NCBI RefSeq assembly: GCF_900104395.1
Contig: NZ_FMXX01000016.1
Strand: one strand, 5' to 3'
From: Fusobacterium_C necrophorum
GTDB lineage: Bacteria; Fusobacteriota; Fusobacteriia; Fusobacteriales; Fusobacteriaceae
DNA length: 53,742 bases
This document shows positions 43,477-52,015 of the stretch, one piece after another; positions within the stretch are counted from its first letter, which is position 1; every line of letters starts with the position of its first letter. The translations under genes were made by a program, and so were the position numbers. Under the pieces are notes generated by a model. That model was not told the origin of the DNA. It made no database searches and was given only the letters and a program-made list of their open reading frames with translations.

Positions 43477-44850
43477 ATGTTATTAGATACCATTGCTGCT
43501 ATTTCTACTCCAAGAGGTGAAGGTGGAATCAGTATTATTAGAATATCTGGTTCGGAATCATTGAATATTCTGGAAAAGATTTTTTCTCCTAAAAAAAATA
43601 TTTCGGTAAAAAACTTAAGAAATTATGGAATTCATTATGGATATATTAAACAAGGAGAAAACATAGTAGATGAAGTATTGGTTTCTATTATGAAGGCTCC
43701 TAATACTTATACCAGAGAAGATATTGTAGAAATCAACTGTCATGGCGGATATCTGATCACGGAAAAAATTTTAGAGTTGGTTCTTTCTTCCGGAGCAAGA
43801 TTGGCTGAAGTAGGAGAATTTACGAGAAGAGCTTTTTTTCATGGAAGAATTGATTTGACCCAAGCGGAAGCGGTGATGGACATTATTCATGGAAAAACGG
43901 AAAAATCTCTTTCCGTATCCATAAATCAACTTCGAGGAGATTTGAAAGAAAAGATTATAAGTTTAAAAAAAGCTGTTTTAGATTTGGCAGCTCATATCAA
44001 CGTTGTATTGGATTATCCGGAAGAGGGGATTGAGGAACCCATTCCTGAAAATCTGTTAAACAATTTACGAAAAGTTTCCATAGAAATTCAAGAATTAATT
44101 TCTTCTTATCAAAAAGGAAAGATGATAAAAGAGGGAGTAAAAACAGTTATTATCGGAAAACCGAATGTAGGAAAATCCAGTTTATTAAATTCCATTTTAA
44201 GAGAAGAAAGAGCGATTGTAACGCAGGTAGCGGGAACAACTCGAGATGTCATTGAGGAAGTGATTAATATCAAAGGAATTCCTTTGGTACTTGTAGATAC
44301 TGCTGGAATTCGAGATACTGCAGATTTCGTTGAAAATATTGGAGTGATGAAATCCAAAGAATTTTTAAAAAAAGCGGATTTGGTCCTTTTTGTTTTAGAT
44401 GCTTCACAGGAATTAAGTAAAGAAGATAGGGAAATTTACAATTCTTTACAAGAAAATCAAAAAGTAATCGGAATTTTAAATAAAACAGATCTAGAAAAAA
44501 AGATTCAAGTCTCTTCTTTATTCAAAATAAAAAATTGGATTGAAATCTCTGCTATGAAGTGTATCGGAATTGAAGAAATGGAAGAAAAGATATATCAATA
44601 TATTTTACAAGAAAAGGTAGAAGAAAATTCTCAAAAATTGATTTTAACAAATATTCGACATAAAGCTGCTTTAGAGAAAACGAATGCAGCTATTAAAAAT
44701 ATTTTTTCAACTGTAGAGCAAGGATTACCGATGGATCTTATGGCAGTAGACATTAAGGAAGCTTTAGATTCTTTGTCGGAAATCACAGGAGAAATTTCTA
44801 CAGAAGATATATTAGATCATATTTTTCATAATTTTTGTGTAGGAAAGTAA
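43477..44850 (+). CDS. mnmE: tRNA modification GTPase MnmE
   Basis: 457 residues. With MnmG it builds the aminomethyl-type group on wobble uridine 34. It has an N-terminal tetrahydrofolate-binding domain, the G domain with GKPNVGKSSLLN (about 226), DTAGIRDT and NKTD, and the C-terminal CVGK motif with the essential Cys. It is followed by its partner mnmG. Confidence 0.96.
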   Translation: MLLDTIAAISTPRGEGGISIIRISGSESLNILEKIFSPKKNISVKNLRNYGIHYGYIKQGENIVDEVLVSIMKAPNTYTREDIVEINCHGGYLITEKILELVLSSGARLAEVGEFTRRAFFHGRIDLTQAEAVMDIIHGKTEKSLSVSINQLRGDLKEKIISLKKAVLDLAAHINVVLDYPEEGIEEPIPENLLNNLRKVSIEIQELISSYQKGKMIKEGVKTVIIGKPNVGKSSLLNSILREERAIVTQVAGTTRDVIEEVINIKGIPLVLVDTAGIRDTADFVENIGVMKSKEFLKKADLVLFVLDASQELSKEDREIYNSLQENQKVIGILNKTDLEKKIQVSSLFKIKNWIEISAMKCIGIEEMEEKIYQYILQEKVEENSQKLILTNIRHKAALEKTNAAIKNIFSTVEQGLPMDLMAVDIKEALDSLSEITGEISTEDILDHIFHNFCVGK

Positions 44851-44859
44851 GGGAAAAAC

Positions 44860-46707
44860 ATGCAAGAATTTGATATTATTGTAGTAGGAGGAGGTCATGC
44901 CGGTTGTGAGGCCGCTTTAGCTTCTGCTCGATTAGGATTAAAAACAGCTATGATTACTTTATATTTGGACAGCATTGCTATGATGTCATGTAATCCATCC
45001 ATCGGAGGTCCGGGAAAAAGTAATTTAGTGACTGAAATAGATGTTTTGGGTGGAGAAATGGCAAAGCATACGGACTATTTTAATCTTCAGTTAAAACATT
45101 TAAATGAAAGCAAAGGACCTGCTGCCAGAGTTACCAGAGGGCAAGCTGATAAATTTTTGTATAGAATTCATATGAGAAGAGTATTGGAACATACTCCAAA
45201 TTTACATTTATTACAGGATTGTGTGGAAGAAATCTTGGTGGAAAACGAACATATTTCCGGAGTAAAAACAAGGTTAGGAATTCAGTACAAGGCAAAAGCG
45301 GTAATTTTATGTACCGGAACTTTTTTGAAAGGAAAGGTAGTTATTGGGGATATTGTTTATTCGGCGGGAAGGCAAGGAGAAAGTTCAGCAGAAAAATTGT
45401 CTGAAAATTTAAGAGCCTTAGGCTTAAAAGTAGAACGGTACCAGACGGCTACTCCTCCTAGACTTGATAAAAAAAGTATTGATTTTTCAAAATTAAAAGA
45501 ATTACATGGAGAAGAATATCCAAGATATTTTTCTATTTTTACACAAAAGAAAAAAAATAGAACAGTTCCTACTTGGCTTACTTATACAAATGAGAAAACC
45601 TTAGAAAAAACAAAAGAAATGCTACAATATTCTCCTATTGTGAGTGGAATCATAGAAACACATGGACCGAGACATTGTCCTTCTATTGATCGAAAAGTAT
45701 TAAATTTTCCGGATAAAACAGAACATCAGATTTTTTTAGAGCTGGAGTCTTTGGATTCTGATGAAATTTATGTGAATGGTTTTACCACAGCTATGCCGCC
45801 CTTTGCACAAGAGGAAATTTTACATACCATTTGTGGATTGGAAGATGCCAAAATTATGCGATATGGCTATGCAGTTGAATATGATTATGTACCGGCTTTT
45901 CAATTATATCCAAGTTTAGAGAATAAAAAAATTAGTGGATTGTTTTGTGCGGGACAAATTAATGGGACTTCTGGATATGAAGAAGCTGCGGCTCAAGGAT
46001 TGATAGCAGGAATCAATGCCGGTCGAAAGATATTACAAAAATCTCCTATTTTTATTGATAGGAGTGAGGCTTATATCGGAGTTATGATTGATGATTTGAT
46101 TCATAAAAAGACTCCGGAACCGTATCGAGTGTTACCTTCTCGTTCTGAATATCGGCTTCATTTACGTTTTGATAATGCTTTTATGAGGTTATATGAAAAA
46201 TCAAAAGAAATTGGTTTATTATCACCGGAAAAAATATCTTTTTTAGAAGAAGCTATTGAAAAGGTAACACAAGAAGTGGAAAGATTGAAAACTATTTCTA
46301 TTTCGATGCAAGAAGCAAATCAATTTTTGAAAAATAAAAATTGTATGGATTTTTTTTCAAAGGGAGTGAAAATTGCTGATATTTTAAAAAGAAAAGAAAT
46401 TTCCTATCTTGATTTAGAAGAATTGATAGAGCTTCCCGAATATCCTGAATTTATTCGAAATCAAATAGAAACAATATTGAAATATGAAATCTTTATGGAA
46501 CGGGAAGAGAAACAAATTTTAAAATTTAAGCAATTAGAACAACAATTGATTCCTCAGAATTTTGATTTTTCCTCTGTAAAAGGAATTTCTAATATTGCTT
46601 TATCCGGCTTGTTAGAAGTAAAACCGCTATCTATTGGCGAAGCTGGAAGAATTAGTGGAGTAACAGGGAATGATTTAGCATTATTGATTGCACATTTAAG
46701 ATCATAA
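44860..46707 (+). CDS. mnmG: tRNA uridine-5-carboxymethylaminomethyl modification enzyme MnmG (GidA)
   Basis: 615 residues, FAD-dependent partner of MnmE. The N-terminal FAD motif is VVGGGHAGCEAALASARLG; MSCNPSIGGPGKSNLVTEID and FCAGQINGTSGYEEAAAQG are the family signatures. It lies 9 bp past mnmE, with a strong terminator after it. Confidence 0.96.
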   Translation: MQEFDIIVVGGGHAGCEAALASARLGLKTAMITLYLDSIAMMSCNPSIGGPGKSNLVTEIDVLGGEMAKHTDYFNLQLKHLNESKGPAARVTRGQADKFLYRIHMRRVLEHTPNLHLLQDCVEEILVENEHISGVKTRLGIQYKAKAVILCTGTFLKGKVVIGDIVYSAGRQGESSAEKLSENLRALGLKVERYQTATPPRLDKKSIDFSKLKELHGEEYPRYFSIFTQKKKNRTVPTWLTYTNEKTLEKTKEMLQYSPIVSGIIETHGPRHCPSIDRKVLNFPDKTEHQIFLELESLDSDEIYVNGFTTAMPPFAQEEILHTICGLEDAKIMRYGYAVEYDYVPAFQLYPSLENKKISGLFCAGQINGTSGYEEAAAQGLIAGINAGRKILQKSPIFIDRSEAYIGVMIDDLIHKKTPEPYRVLPSRSEYRLHLRFDNAFMRLYEKSKEIGLLSPEKISFLEEAIEKVTQEVERLKTISISMQEANQFLKNKNCMDFFSKGVKIADILKRKEISYLDLEELIELPEYPEFIRNQIETILKYEIFMEREEKQILKFKQLEQQLIPQNFDFSSVKGISNIALSGLLEVKPLSIGEAGRISGVTGNDLALLIAHLRS

Positions 46708-46712
46708 TAGAT

Positions 46713-46735
46713 AAGTGAGAGTAATACTCTCACTT
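46713..46735 (+). terminator. Terminator after mnmG
   Basis: AAGTGAGAGT pairs with ACTCTCACTT around AAT, followed by a T-run. It closes the rpmH-mnmG series. Confidence 0.88.
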
Positions 46736-46760
46736 TTTTTTCAAGAAAAGAAGGGATATT

Positions 46761-49712
46761 GTGAAAAAAATACAAAAATATAGAGGAGAAATTCCTTATT
46801 TTATTCAACAAAATTGTACAGATATCTTAGTTTATGTTTGTTCTTCTTATCGAAATTTAGAAGAATATTTTTCTGTTTTAAAAGATCTGTTTTCGATACC
46901 GGTCTATGCTTTAGAATCCAAAGAAGAAGAGGAAAGTATTTCACAAAGATATGAAATTTTCGAATTTTTTAAAAGAAAAAAGAAAGCTATTCTATTATTG
47001 ACCTTAGACATGTTTTTAAGAAAATACGAGACCATTGGTGTTTATCAAGTATTTCAAGTCGGAAAAGAATATTCTCTTTCTTTTTTAAAAGAAACATTAG
47101 AAAAACATCATTATCGAAAAAATTATTTATTGGAAAAAAGAGGAGAATATAGTATTCGAGGAGATATTTTAGATATTTTTCCTTACACGGATTCTTTTCC
47201 GGTTCGAATTGAATTCTTTGGAGAAGAAATAGAAAGAATTTCCTACTTTGAGATTGAAAATCAAAAAAGTTTTCAATCTATGACAGAATATAAAATGTAT
47301 ATAGACAATAATAATATAGAAGAAAATTTATTGACTTTTTTAAAAATTGATTCTAAGAAGCACAAAATCTTTTTTGAAAATGTAGAACTTTTATCTTATA
47401 AATTGGAAGAAATGATATTGATTGAGGAGAAAGAAGAAAAGAAAAAAGAGTATAGAAAAGAATTCGAAACTTTATATACATTCGGTACGGAAATTCGATT
47501 ACAACAGTTTCATTATCAAGACTTAGAAAATTTTAGAAAAAAAGAATACTTAGAACAGATTCAAAAAAGAAAGAAAATTATTATTAAAAGTTTGGAAGCT
47601 GAAAAATATAAGGAAAGGTACTCCGACACTGTTTCTCTTTACCAAAAATATCCTTATTTTGAGGGATATGAAAATGAAATGGAATTGGTACTGACAGATA
47701 GGGAACTCAAAGGAATTCGTGTTAAAAGAGAAGGAGAAAAAAAGAAAAGCTTAAAGCTAATGAAACCTGATCAAATTCAAGAGGGAGAATATATTATTCA
47801 TGAAAATTATGGTGTTGGTCTGTATTTGGGAATAGAACTTATTGATGGAAAGGATTATTTTAAAATTAAATATGCAGATGAAGATAAATTGTTTGTCCCT
47901 TTGGAAAGCATTCATAAAATTGAAAAATATGTTCATGTTCCCGGTGTGGTTCCTGAAATTTATCATTTAGGAACGAGAGGGTTTCAAAGAAAAAGAGAAA
48001 AATTGCAAGAGGAAATTTTAGAGTTTGCAAAAGAAATCGTGGAAATTCAGGCAAGAAGGAATTCGACACAGGGATTTCGATATTCACCGGATACCGTTTG
48101 GCAGGAAGAATTTGAAGAAAGCTTTCCTTACACGGAAACAGCCGCTCAAAAAAAAGCAATTCAGGATGTAAAGCAAGATATGGAAATGGGAAAAGTAATG
48201 GATAGACTCATCTGTGGTGATGTTGGGTATGGAAAAACAGAAATTGCAATCCGAGCTACCTTTAAAGCAATCATGGATCAAAAACAAGTAGTAGTATTAG
48301 CTCCTACTACAGTTTTAGCGGAGCAGCACTATCAAAGGTTTCAAGAAAGATTTCTGAATTATCCAATTGAAATTGCTGTTTTAAGTAGAATGAAGACAGC
48401 AAAAGAACAAAAAGAAATTTTGGAAAAAATAAAAAATGGTAGTATCGATTTAATTATAGGAACCAGTCGATTACTTTCGGATGATTTGGAATTTAAAGAT
48501 TTAGGATTTTTAATTATTGATGAAGAACAGAAGTTCGGGGTAAAAGCAAAAGAAAAATTTAAAAAAATGAGAGGCAATTTGAATATCTTAGCAATGACCG
48601 CAACTCCGATTCCTCGAACTTTAAATCTATCTCTATTGGGAATTCGAGATCTTTCCATTGTAGACATTCCCCCTGAAGGAAGAAAAGCAGTTAAAACTTT
48701 TTTTATAGAAAAAAAAGAAGAAACCATTGTGAAAGCTATTTTACAAGAGTTATCTCGGGAGGGGCAAGTATTTTATATTTTTAATTCTGTTAAAAGAATC
48801 CAAGAAAAAGTGAAAGAGTTGGAAAAAATACTTCCTTCCTATGTAAGAGTAGATTGTATTCATGGAAAAATGTCGGGAAAAGAACTAAAATATACAATAG
48901 AACAGTTTGAAAACATGCAGATTGATGTTTTGGTTTCTACTACAATTCTGGAAAATGGCATTGATATTGAAAATGCAAATACCATGATTATCGAAGGAAT
49001 GGAAAAATTAGGACTTTCACAAATTTATCAACTGAGAGGAAGAATAGGACGAGGAAGAAGACAGAGTTATTGTTATTGTATTGTAGCAGATTACAAAAGT
49101 AAAAAAGCGGAGGAAAGGGAAAAATCTCTCATGGAATTAGGAAAGGGAAGTGGTTTGGAGCTTTCTATGGAAGATATGAGAATTCGTGGAGCCGGAGAAA
49201 TTTTGGGAGAAAAACAACATGGAATGATTGAGACTTTAGGATATCATTTCTATATGAAAATGCTGGAAGAAGAGATTGCAAAATTAAAAGGAGAAAAGAA
49301 AGAGGAAAAAGAGAAAAAAATAGATTTATCTCTTCGTTTTCCAAAATATATTCCAGATTCTTATATTCAAAAAGAAGAAAAAATTGTTGTGTATAAGAGA
49401 GCTTTGTCTTTACAAAGTATGGAAGAGATTATGGAATTTGAATCAGAAATATTAGACAGATTTGGAAAATTTCCTATGGAAGTAAAAGGTTTTTTTCAAT
49501 TTTTAAAAATTCAGTATTTTTGTCAAAACTTTGGAATTTATGAATTGATAGAGAAGGAGAAAGAATATTGGATTCGATTTGAAGAAGAAAAAGTAAATGT
49601 GGATCATATTATATATTTACTTTCTCAGCAAAAAATTGATTATATTCAAAAAACAAAACAAATTATTTTTCGTGGAGATATCTTCCATTTTTTTGAACTT
49701 TATAAAAAATAA
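46761..49712 (+). CDS. mfd: Transcription-repair coupling factor Mfd
   Basis: 983 residues, about 165 shorter than the E. coli protein, with the reduction in the N-terminal UvrB-like part. Mfd strips RNA polymerase stalled at lesions and recruits UvrA. It has the RNA-polymerase-interaction domain (EGEYIIHENYGVGLYLGIEL), the RecG-like motor with Walker A GDVGYGKTEIA (about 485), DEEQKFGV (about 586) and MTATPIPRTL, and a C-terminal TRCF domain. GTG start at 46761 after AAGAAGGG; a terminator precedes it. Confidence 0.93.
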   Translation: MKKIQKYRGEIPYFIQQNCTDILVYVCSSYRNLEEYFSVLKDLFSIPVYALESKEEEESISQRYEIFEFFKRKKKAILLLTLDMFLRKYETIGVYQVFQVGKEYSLSFLKETLEKHHYRKNYLLEKRGEYSIRGDILDIFPYTDSFPVRIEFFGEEIERISYFEIENQKSFQSMTEYKMYIDNNNIEENLLTFLKIDSKKHKIFFENVELLSYKLEEMILIEEKEEKKKEYRKEFETLYTFGTEIRLQQFHYQDLENFRKKEYLEQIQKRKKIIIKSLEAEKYKERYSDTVSLYQKYPYFEGYENEMELVLTDRELKGIRVKREGEKKKSLKLMKPDQIQEGEYIIHENYGVGLYLGIELIDGKDYFKIKYADEDKLFVPLESIHKIEKYVHVPGVVPEIYHLGTRGFQRKREKLQEEILEFAKEIVEIQARRNSTQGFRYSPDTVWQEEFEESFPYTETAAQKKAIQDVKQDMEMGKVMDRLICGDVGYGKTEIAIRATFKAIMDQKQVVVLAPTTVLAEQHYQRFQERFLNYPIEIAVLSRMKTAKEQKEILEKIKNGSIDLIIGTSRLLSDDLEFKDLGFLIIDEEQKFGVKAKEKFKKMRGNLNILAMTATPIPRTLNLSLLGIRDLSIVDIPPEGRKAVKTFFIEKKEETIVKAILQELSREGQVFYIFNSVKRIQEKVKELEKILPSYVRVDCIHGKMSGKELKYTIEQFENMQIDVLVSTTILENGIDIENANTMIIEGMEKLGLSQIYQLRGRIGRGRRQSYCYCIVADYKSKKAEEREKSLMELGKGSGLELSMEDMRIRGAGEILGEKQHGMIETLGYHFYMKMLEEEIAKLKGEKKEEKEKKIDLSLRFPKYIPDSYIQKEEKIVVYKRALSLQSMEEIMEFESEILDRFGKFPMEVKGFFQFLKIQYFCQNFGIYELIEKEKEYWIRFEEEKVNVDHIIYLLSQQKIDYIQKTKQIIFRGDIFHFFELYKK

Positions 49713-49729
49713 AAAAATGTATGAAAGTA

Positions 49730-49758
49730 TTGACTTTATGAAAAAAAGTAGGTATATA
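49730..49758 (+). promoter_or_regulatory. Promoter of rqcP-ispE-spoVG
   Basis: TTGACT (49730-49735), a 17-bp spacer, then TATATA (49753-49758), about 20 bp before the rqcP start. Confidence 0.75.
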
Positions 49759-49778
49759 TGTAATGAAAGGATACAAAA

Positions 49779-50084
49779 ATGAGATTAGATAAATTTTTAA
49801 AAGTAAGTAGGATTATTAAAAGAAGAACAATCGCTAAAATGGTCGTGGATGAGAAGAAAGCGAAATTGGATGGAAAAACTGCCAAGGCAAGTACAGAAGT
49901 AAAAGTGGGACAAGAATTGGAACTGGAATATTTTAATAAGTATTTTAAGTTTAAAATTTTACAAGTTCCACTTGGAAATGTACAAAAAGAAAAAACGAGT
50001 GAATTAGTAAAATTAATGGAAAGTAGAGGGATAGAGAAAAATTTTTCTTTAGATACTGAGGAGGAATTTTTTGAAAACATATAG
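49779..50084 (+). CDS. rqcP: S4-domain RNA-binding protein, RqcP/YabO-like
   Basis: 101 residues. The N-terminal S4 domain (MRLDKFLKVSRIIKRRTIAK, then KLDGKTAKASTEVKVGQ) matches the RqcP/Hsp15 group. RqcP works with RqcH to add alanine tails to stalled nascent chains on 50S subunits. The C-terminal 20-odd residues are acidic. It overlaps ispE by 14 bp. Confidence 0.85.
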   Translation: MRLDKFLKVSRIIKRRTIAKMVVDEKKAKLDGKTAKASTEVKVGQELELEYFNKYFKFKILQVPLGNVQKEKTSELVKLMESRGIEKNFSLDTEEEFFENI

Positions 50085-50934
50085 AATAAGAGCAAATGCA
50101 AAAATTAATATAGGCTTGAATATTTTGGGAAAAAAAGAAAATGGCTATCATGAATTGGATATGACAATGTTGCCTATATCCTATTATGATATGTTAACTC
50201 TTCGAATATTTTCGGAGAGTGGAAGTTTAAAGATTTTCTGTAGAAACAAATCCATCCCTACCGATAAGAAAAATATTTTATTTAAAGTTTATGAAAAGTT
50301 TTATGAGAAAACTAAAATAAACCCCTTAAAAATGAAAATATCTTTAAAAAAGCGAATTCCTTCGGAAGCGGGATTAGGAGGAGGAAGTTCGGATGGAGCT
50401 TTCTTTTTGAAATTTTTAAATTCTTATCATGCTTATCCCTTATCTTTGAAAGAGTTATTTGAGATAGCCTCTCAAATTGGAGCGGATTTGCCTTTCTTTT
50501 TGAATAATGTTTCAGCAAGATTGCAAGGAGTAGGAGAAAAAATGATTCCTTTTCAGAATAAAAGTACGATACGAGTTCTTATCTTAAAGCCTACATTCGG
50601 TTTCTCTACGAAAGAAGTCTATGAACTATCCGATTTACCAAGAGAAAAAAAGGTAGCAGATATTTTTTCGATTATAAAAGCTTTGGAAGAAGATAGAATA
50701 GAAAAAGAAGAAGATAAAATTTGGAATCACTTAGAACAAGCCTTATTATCTCATAAAACAGAACTAGTAAGGTTTAAAGAAAAAATAGAATTCTTTACAC
50801 AGAAAAAAGCTTTTTTAACAGGAAGTGGAAGTGCATATTATATTTTTTTAAAGAAGCAAGAGGCTTTCAAAATGCAACGAAGGTGTAAAAAATATTTTAA
50901 AGACTGTGAAGTAAAGCTTTGTAGTTTTTTATAA
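50071..50934 (+). CDS. ispE: 4-diphosphocytidyl-2-C-methyl-D-erythritol kinase
   Basis: 287 residues, a GHMP kinase of the MEP isoprenoid pathway. AKINIGLNILGKKENGYHEL, the ATP-binding PSEAGLGGGSSDGAF and GSGSAYYIF motifs are present. The start is TTG 50071 after GAGGAGG inside the end of rqcP, so it is translationally coupled. Confidence 0.94.
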   Translation: MKTYRIRANAKINIGLNILGKKENGYHELDMTMLPISYYDMLTLRIFSESGSLKIFCRNKSIPTDKKNILFKVYEKFYEKTKINPLKMKISLKKRIPSEAGLGGGSSDGAFFLKFLNSYHAYPLSLKELFEIASQIGADLPFFLNNVSARLQGVGEKMIPFQNKSTIRVLILKPTFGFSTKEVYELSDLPREKKVADIFSIIKALEEDRIEKEEDKIWNHLEQALLSHKTELVRFKEKIEFFTQKKAFLTGSGSAYYIFLKKQEAFKMQRRCKKYFKDCEVKLCSFL

Positions 50935-50956
50935 AAAAGGGGAAGGTGTATTACAA

Positions 50957-51247
50957 ATGAAAATTACAGATGTGAGAGTAAAAAAAATTATTGGCGAAGA
51001 AACTGGTAGATTGAAAGCATATGTAGATTTGACTTTTGATGAAGCTTTTGTAATTCATGGTTTAAAATTGATTGAGGGAGAAAATGGGAAATTTATTGCC
51101 ATGCCTTCAAGAAAAATGCCAGACGGTGAATTTAAAGACATCGTACATCCTATCAGTCCTGAATTGAGAAAAGAAATTACAGATTGTGTCATTCAAAAAT
51201 ATGAAGAAGTTTTAAAAGAAGATACTGTAGTAGAAGTAGAAAAATGA
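50957..51247 (+). CDS. spoVG: Regulatory protein SpoVG
   Basis: 96 residues, full length. Signature stretches ITDVRVKKI and MPSRKMPDGEFKDIVHPI are present. SpoVG is a DNA- and RNA-binding regulator in non-sporulating bacteria too. The gene follows ispE, as in Firmicutes. Confidence 0.95.
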   Translation: MKITDVRVKKIIGEETGRLKAYVDLTFDEAFVIHGLKLIEGENGKFIAMPSRKMPDGEFKDIVHPISPELRKEITDCVIQKYEEVLKEDTVVEVEK

Positions 51248-51256
51248 TTGACGAAA

Positions 51257-51311
51257 ATAGGAATTCTTGAATTCCTATCAGACTGTAGACAAAATAAATT
51301 TGTTTACAGTC
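51257..51311 (+). terminator. Tandem hairpins after spoVG
   Basis: A tight palindrome (ATAGGAATTC with GAATTCCTAT, 51257-51278) is followed by a second stem, GACTGTAGACAAA with TTTGTTTACAGTC (51281-51311), and seven T. The second is a good intrinsic terminator; the first may act in RNA stability. Confidence 0.8.
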
Positions 51312-51321
51312 TTTTTTTGTA

Positions 51322-51350
51322 TTGACAAAATTATTTTTTTTTGTTATGCT
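51322..51350 (+). promoter_or_regulatory. tRNA-Gln promoter
   Basis: TTGACA (51322-51327), a 17-bp spacer, then TATGCT (51345-51350). It starts only about 10 bp after the spoVG terminator's T-run. Confidence 0.8.
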
Positions 51351-51367
51351 ATATAAGCAGTGAAAAT

Positions 51368-51442
51368 TGGGATGTCGCCAAGCGGTAAGGCAACGGACTT
51401 TGACTCCGTTATGCGTTGGTTCGAATCCAGCCATCCCAGCCA
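51368..51442 (+). tRNA. tRNA-Gln (TTG)
   Basis: Acceptor TGGGATG pairs with CATCCCA, discriminator G, anticodon loop CTTTGAC in an ACGGA/TCCGT stem, encoded CCA. The U1-A72 end is typical of bacterial tRNA-Gln. Confidence 0.93.
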
Positions 51443-51453
51443 TTTTGAAATAT

Positions 51454-51487
51454 AAGCTACTCTGAAAAAAGAAAGAGTAGCTTTTTT
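51454..51487 (+). terminator. Terminator of tRNA-Gln
   Basis: AAGCTACTCT pairs with AGAGTAGCTT (51474-51483), followed by a T-run. Confidence 0.85.
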
Positions 51488-51504
51488 ATTTATTTATAAA
51501 AAAA

Positions 51505-51532
51505 TTTACAAATTTAAAAAATATGGTATAAT
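51505..51532 (+). promoter_or_regulatory. Promoter of the SLH-type gene
   Basis: TTTACA (51505-51510), a 16-bp spacer, then TATAAT (51527-51532), 30 bp before the start codon. Confidence 0.7.
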
Positions 51533-51561
51533 TTTTTATCATAGTGAAAAAGGAGAGAACC

Positions 51562-51993
51562 ATGAAAAAAATAATAACATTGCTTTTTTTATTAGAGCTA
51601 AATTCTTTTTCAAATCACACCCTGAGTAAAGATCATTGGTCTTATGAAGCATTAAAGCATGTTTCTAATAAAAAAATCATCATGGAAGATATGCAACGTT
51701 TTGATGGAACGGAATCGGTTACAAAATCGGAATTTGTCTATGCCTTATCTAAAGTATTAAAATTAGTGGAGTTGGAGAAAGCAAATCAGGAGGACATTCG
51801 TGTTTTAGAGTCTCTCATTTTACAATATTCAGATGAATTAAATAAGATTGGCTTTGATACCAAAACTTATGATAATAAATTGGAAAATATGAATGATAAT
51901 ATACAGATATTACAAGAATTAGTGAATGAAAATGAAAAAAAAATAGAAATCTTAAAGAAAAGAATTGAAAAATTGGAACATAAAAAATATTAG
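51562..51993 (+). CDS. Small exported protein with SLH-like domain and coiled coil
   Basis: 143 residues. A short signal peptide (KKIITLLFLLELNSFSNH) is followed by an S-layer-homology-like domain (DHWSYEALKHVSNKKIIM, then FDGTESVTKSEFVYALSKVL) and a coiled coil to the end. The layout equals the first part of OmpM-type outer-membrane/peptidoglycan tethers, but without any barrel. It may oligomerise through the coil and bind the wall through SLH; this is inference. ATG 51562 has AAGGAG upstream; an in-frame GTG at 51544 lies before it. It is followed by pgi. Confidence 0.75.
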   Translation: MKKIITLLFLLELNSFSNHTLSKDHWSYEALKHVSNKKIIMEDMQRFDGTESVTKSEFVYALSKVLKLVELEKANQEDIRVLESLILQYSDELNKIGFDTKTYDNKLENMNDNIQILQELVNENEKKIEILKKRIEKLEHKKY

Positions 51994-52015
51994 TTTGAGA
52001 AGAAGGAGAGATGTC

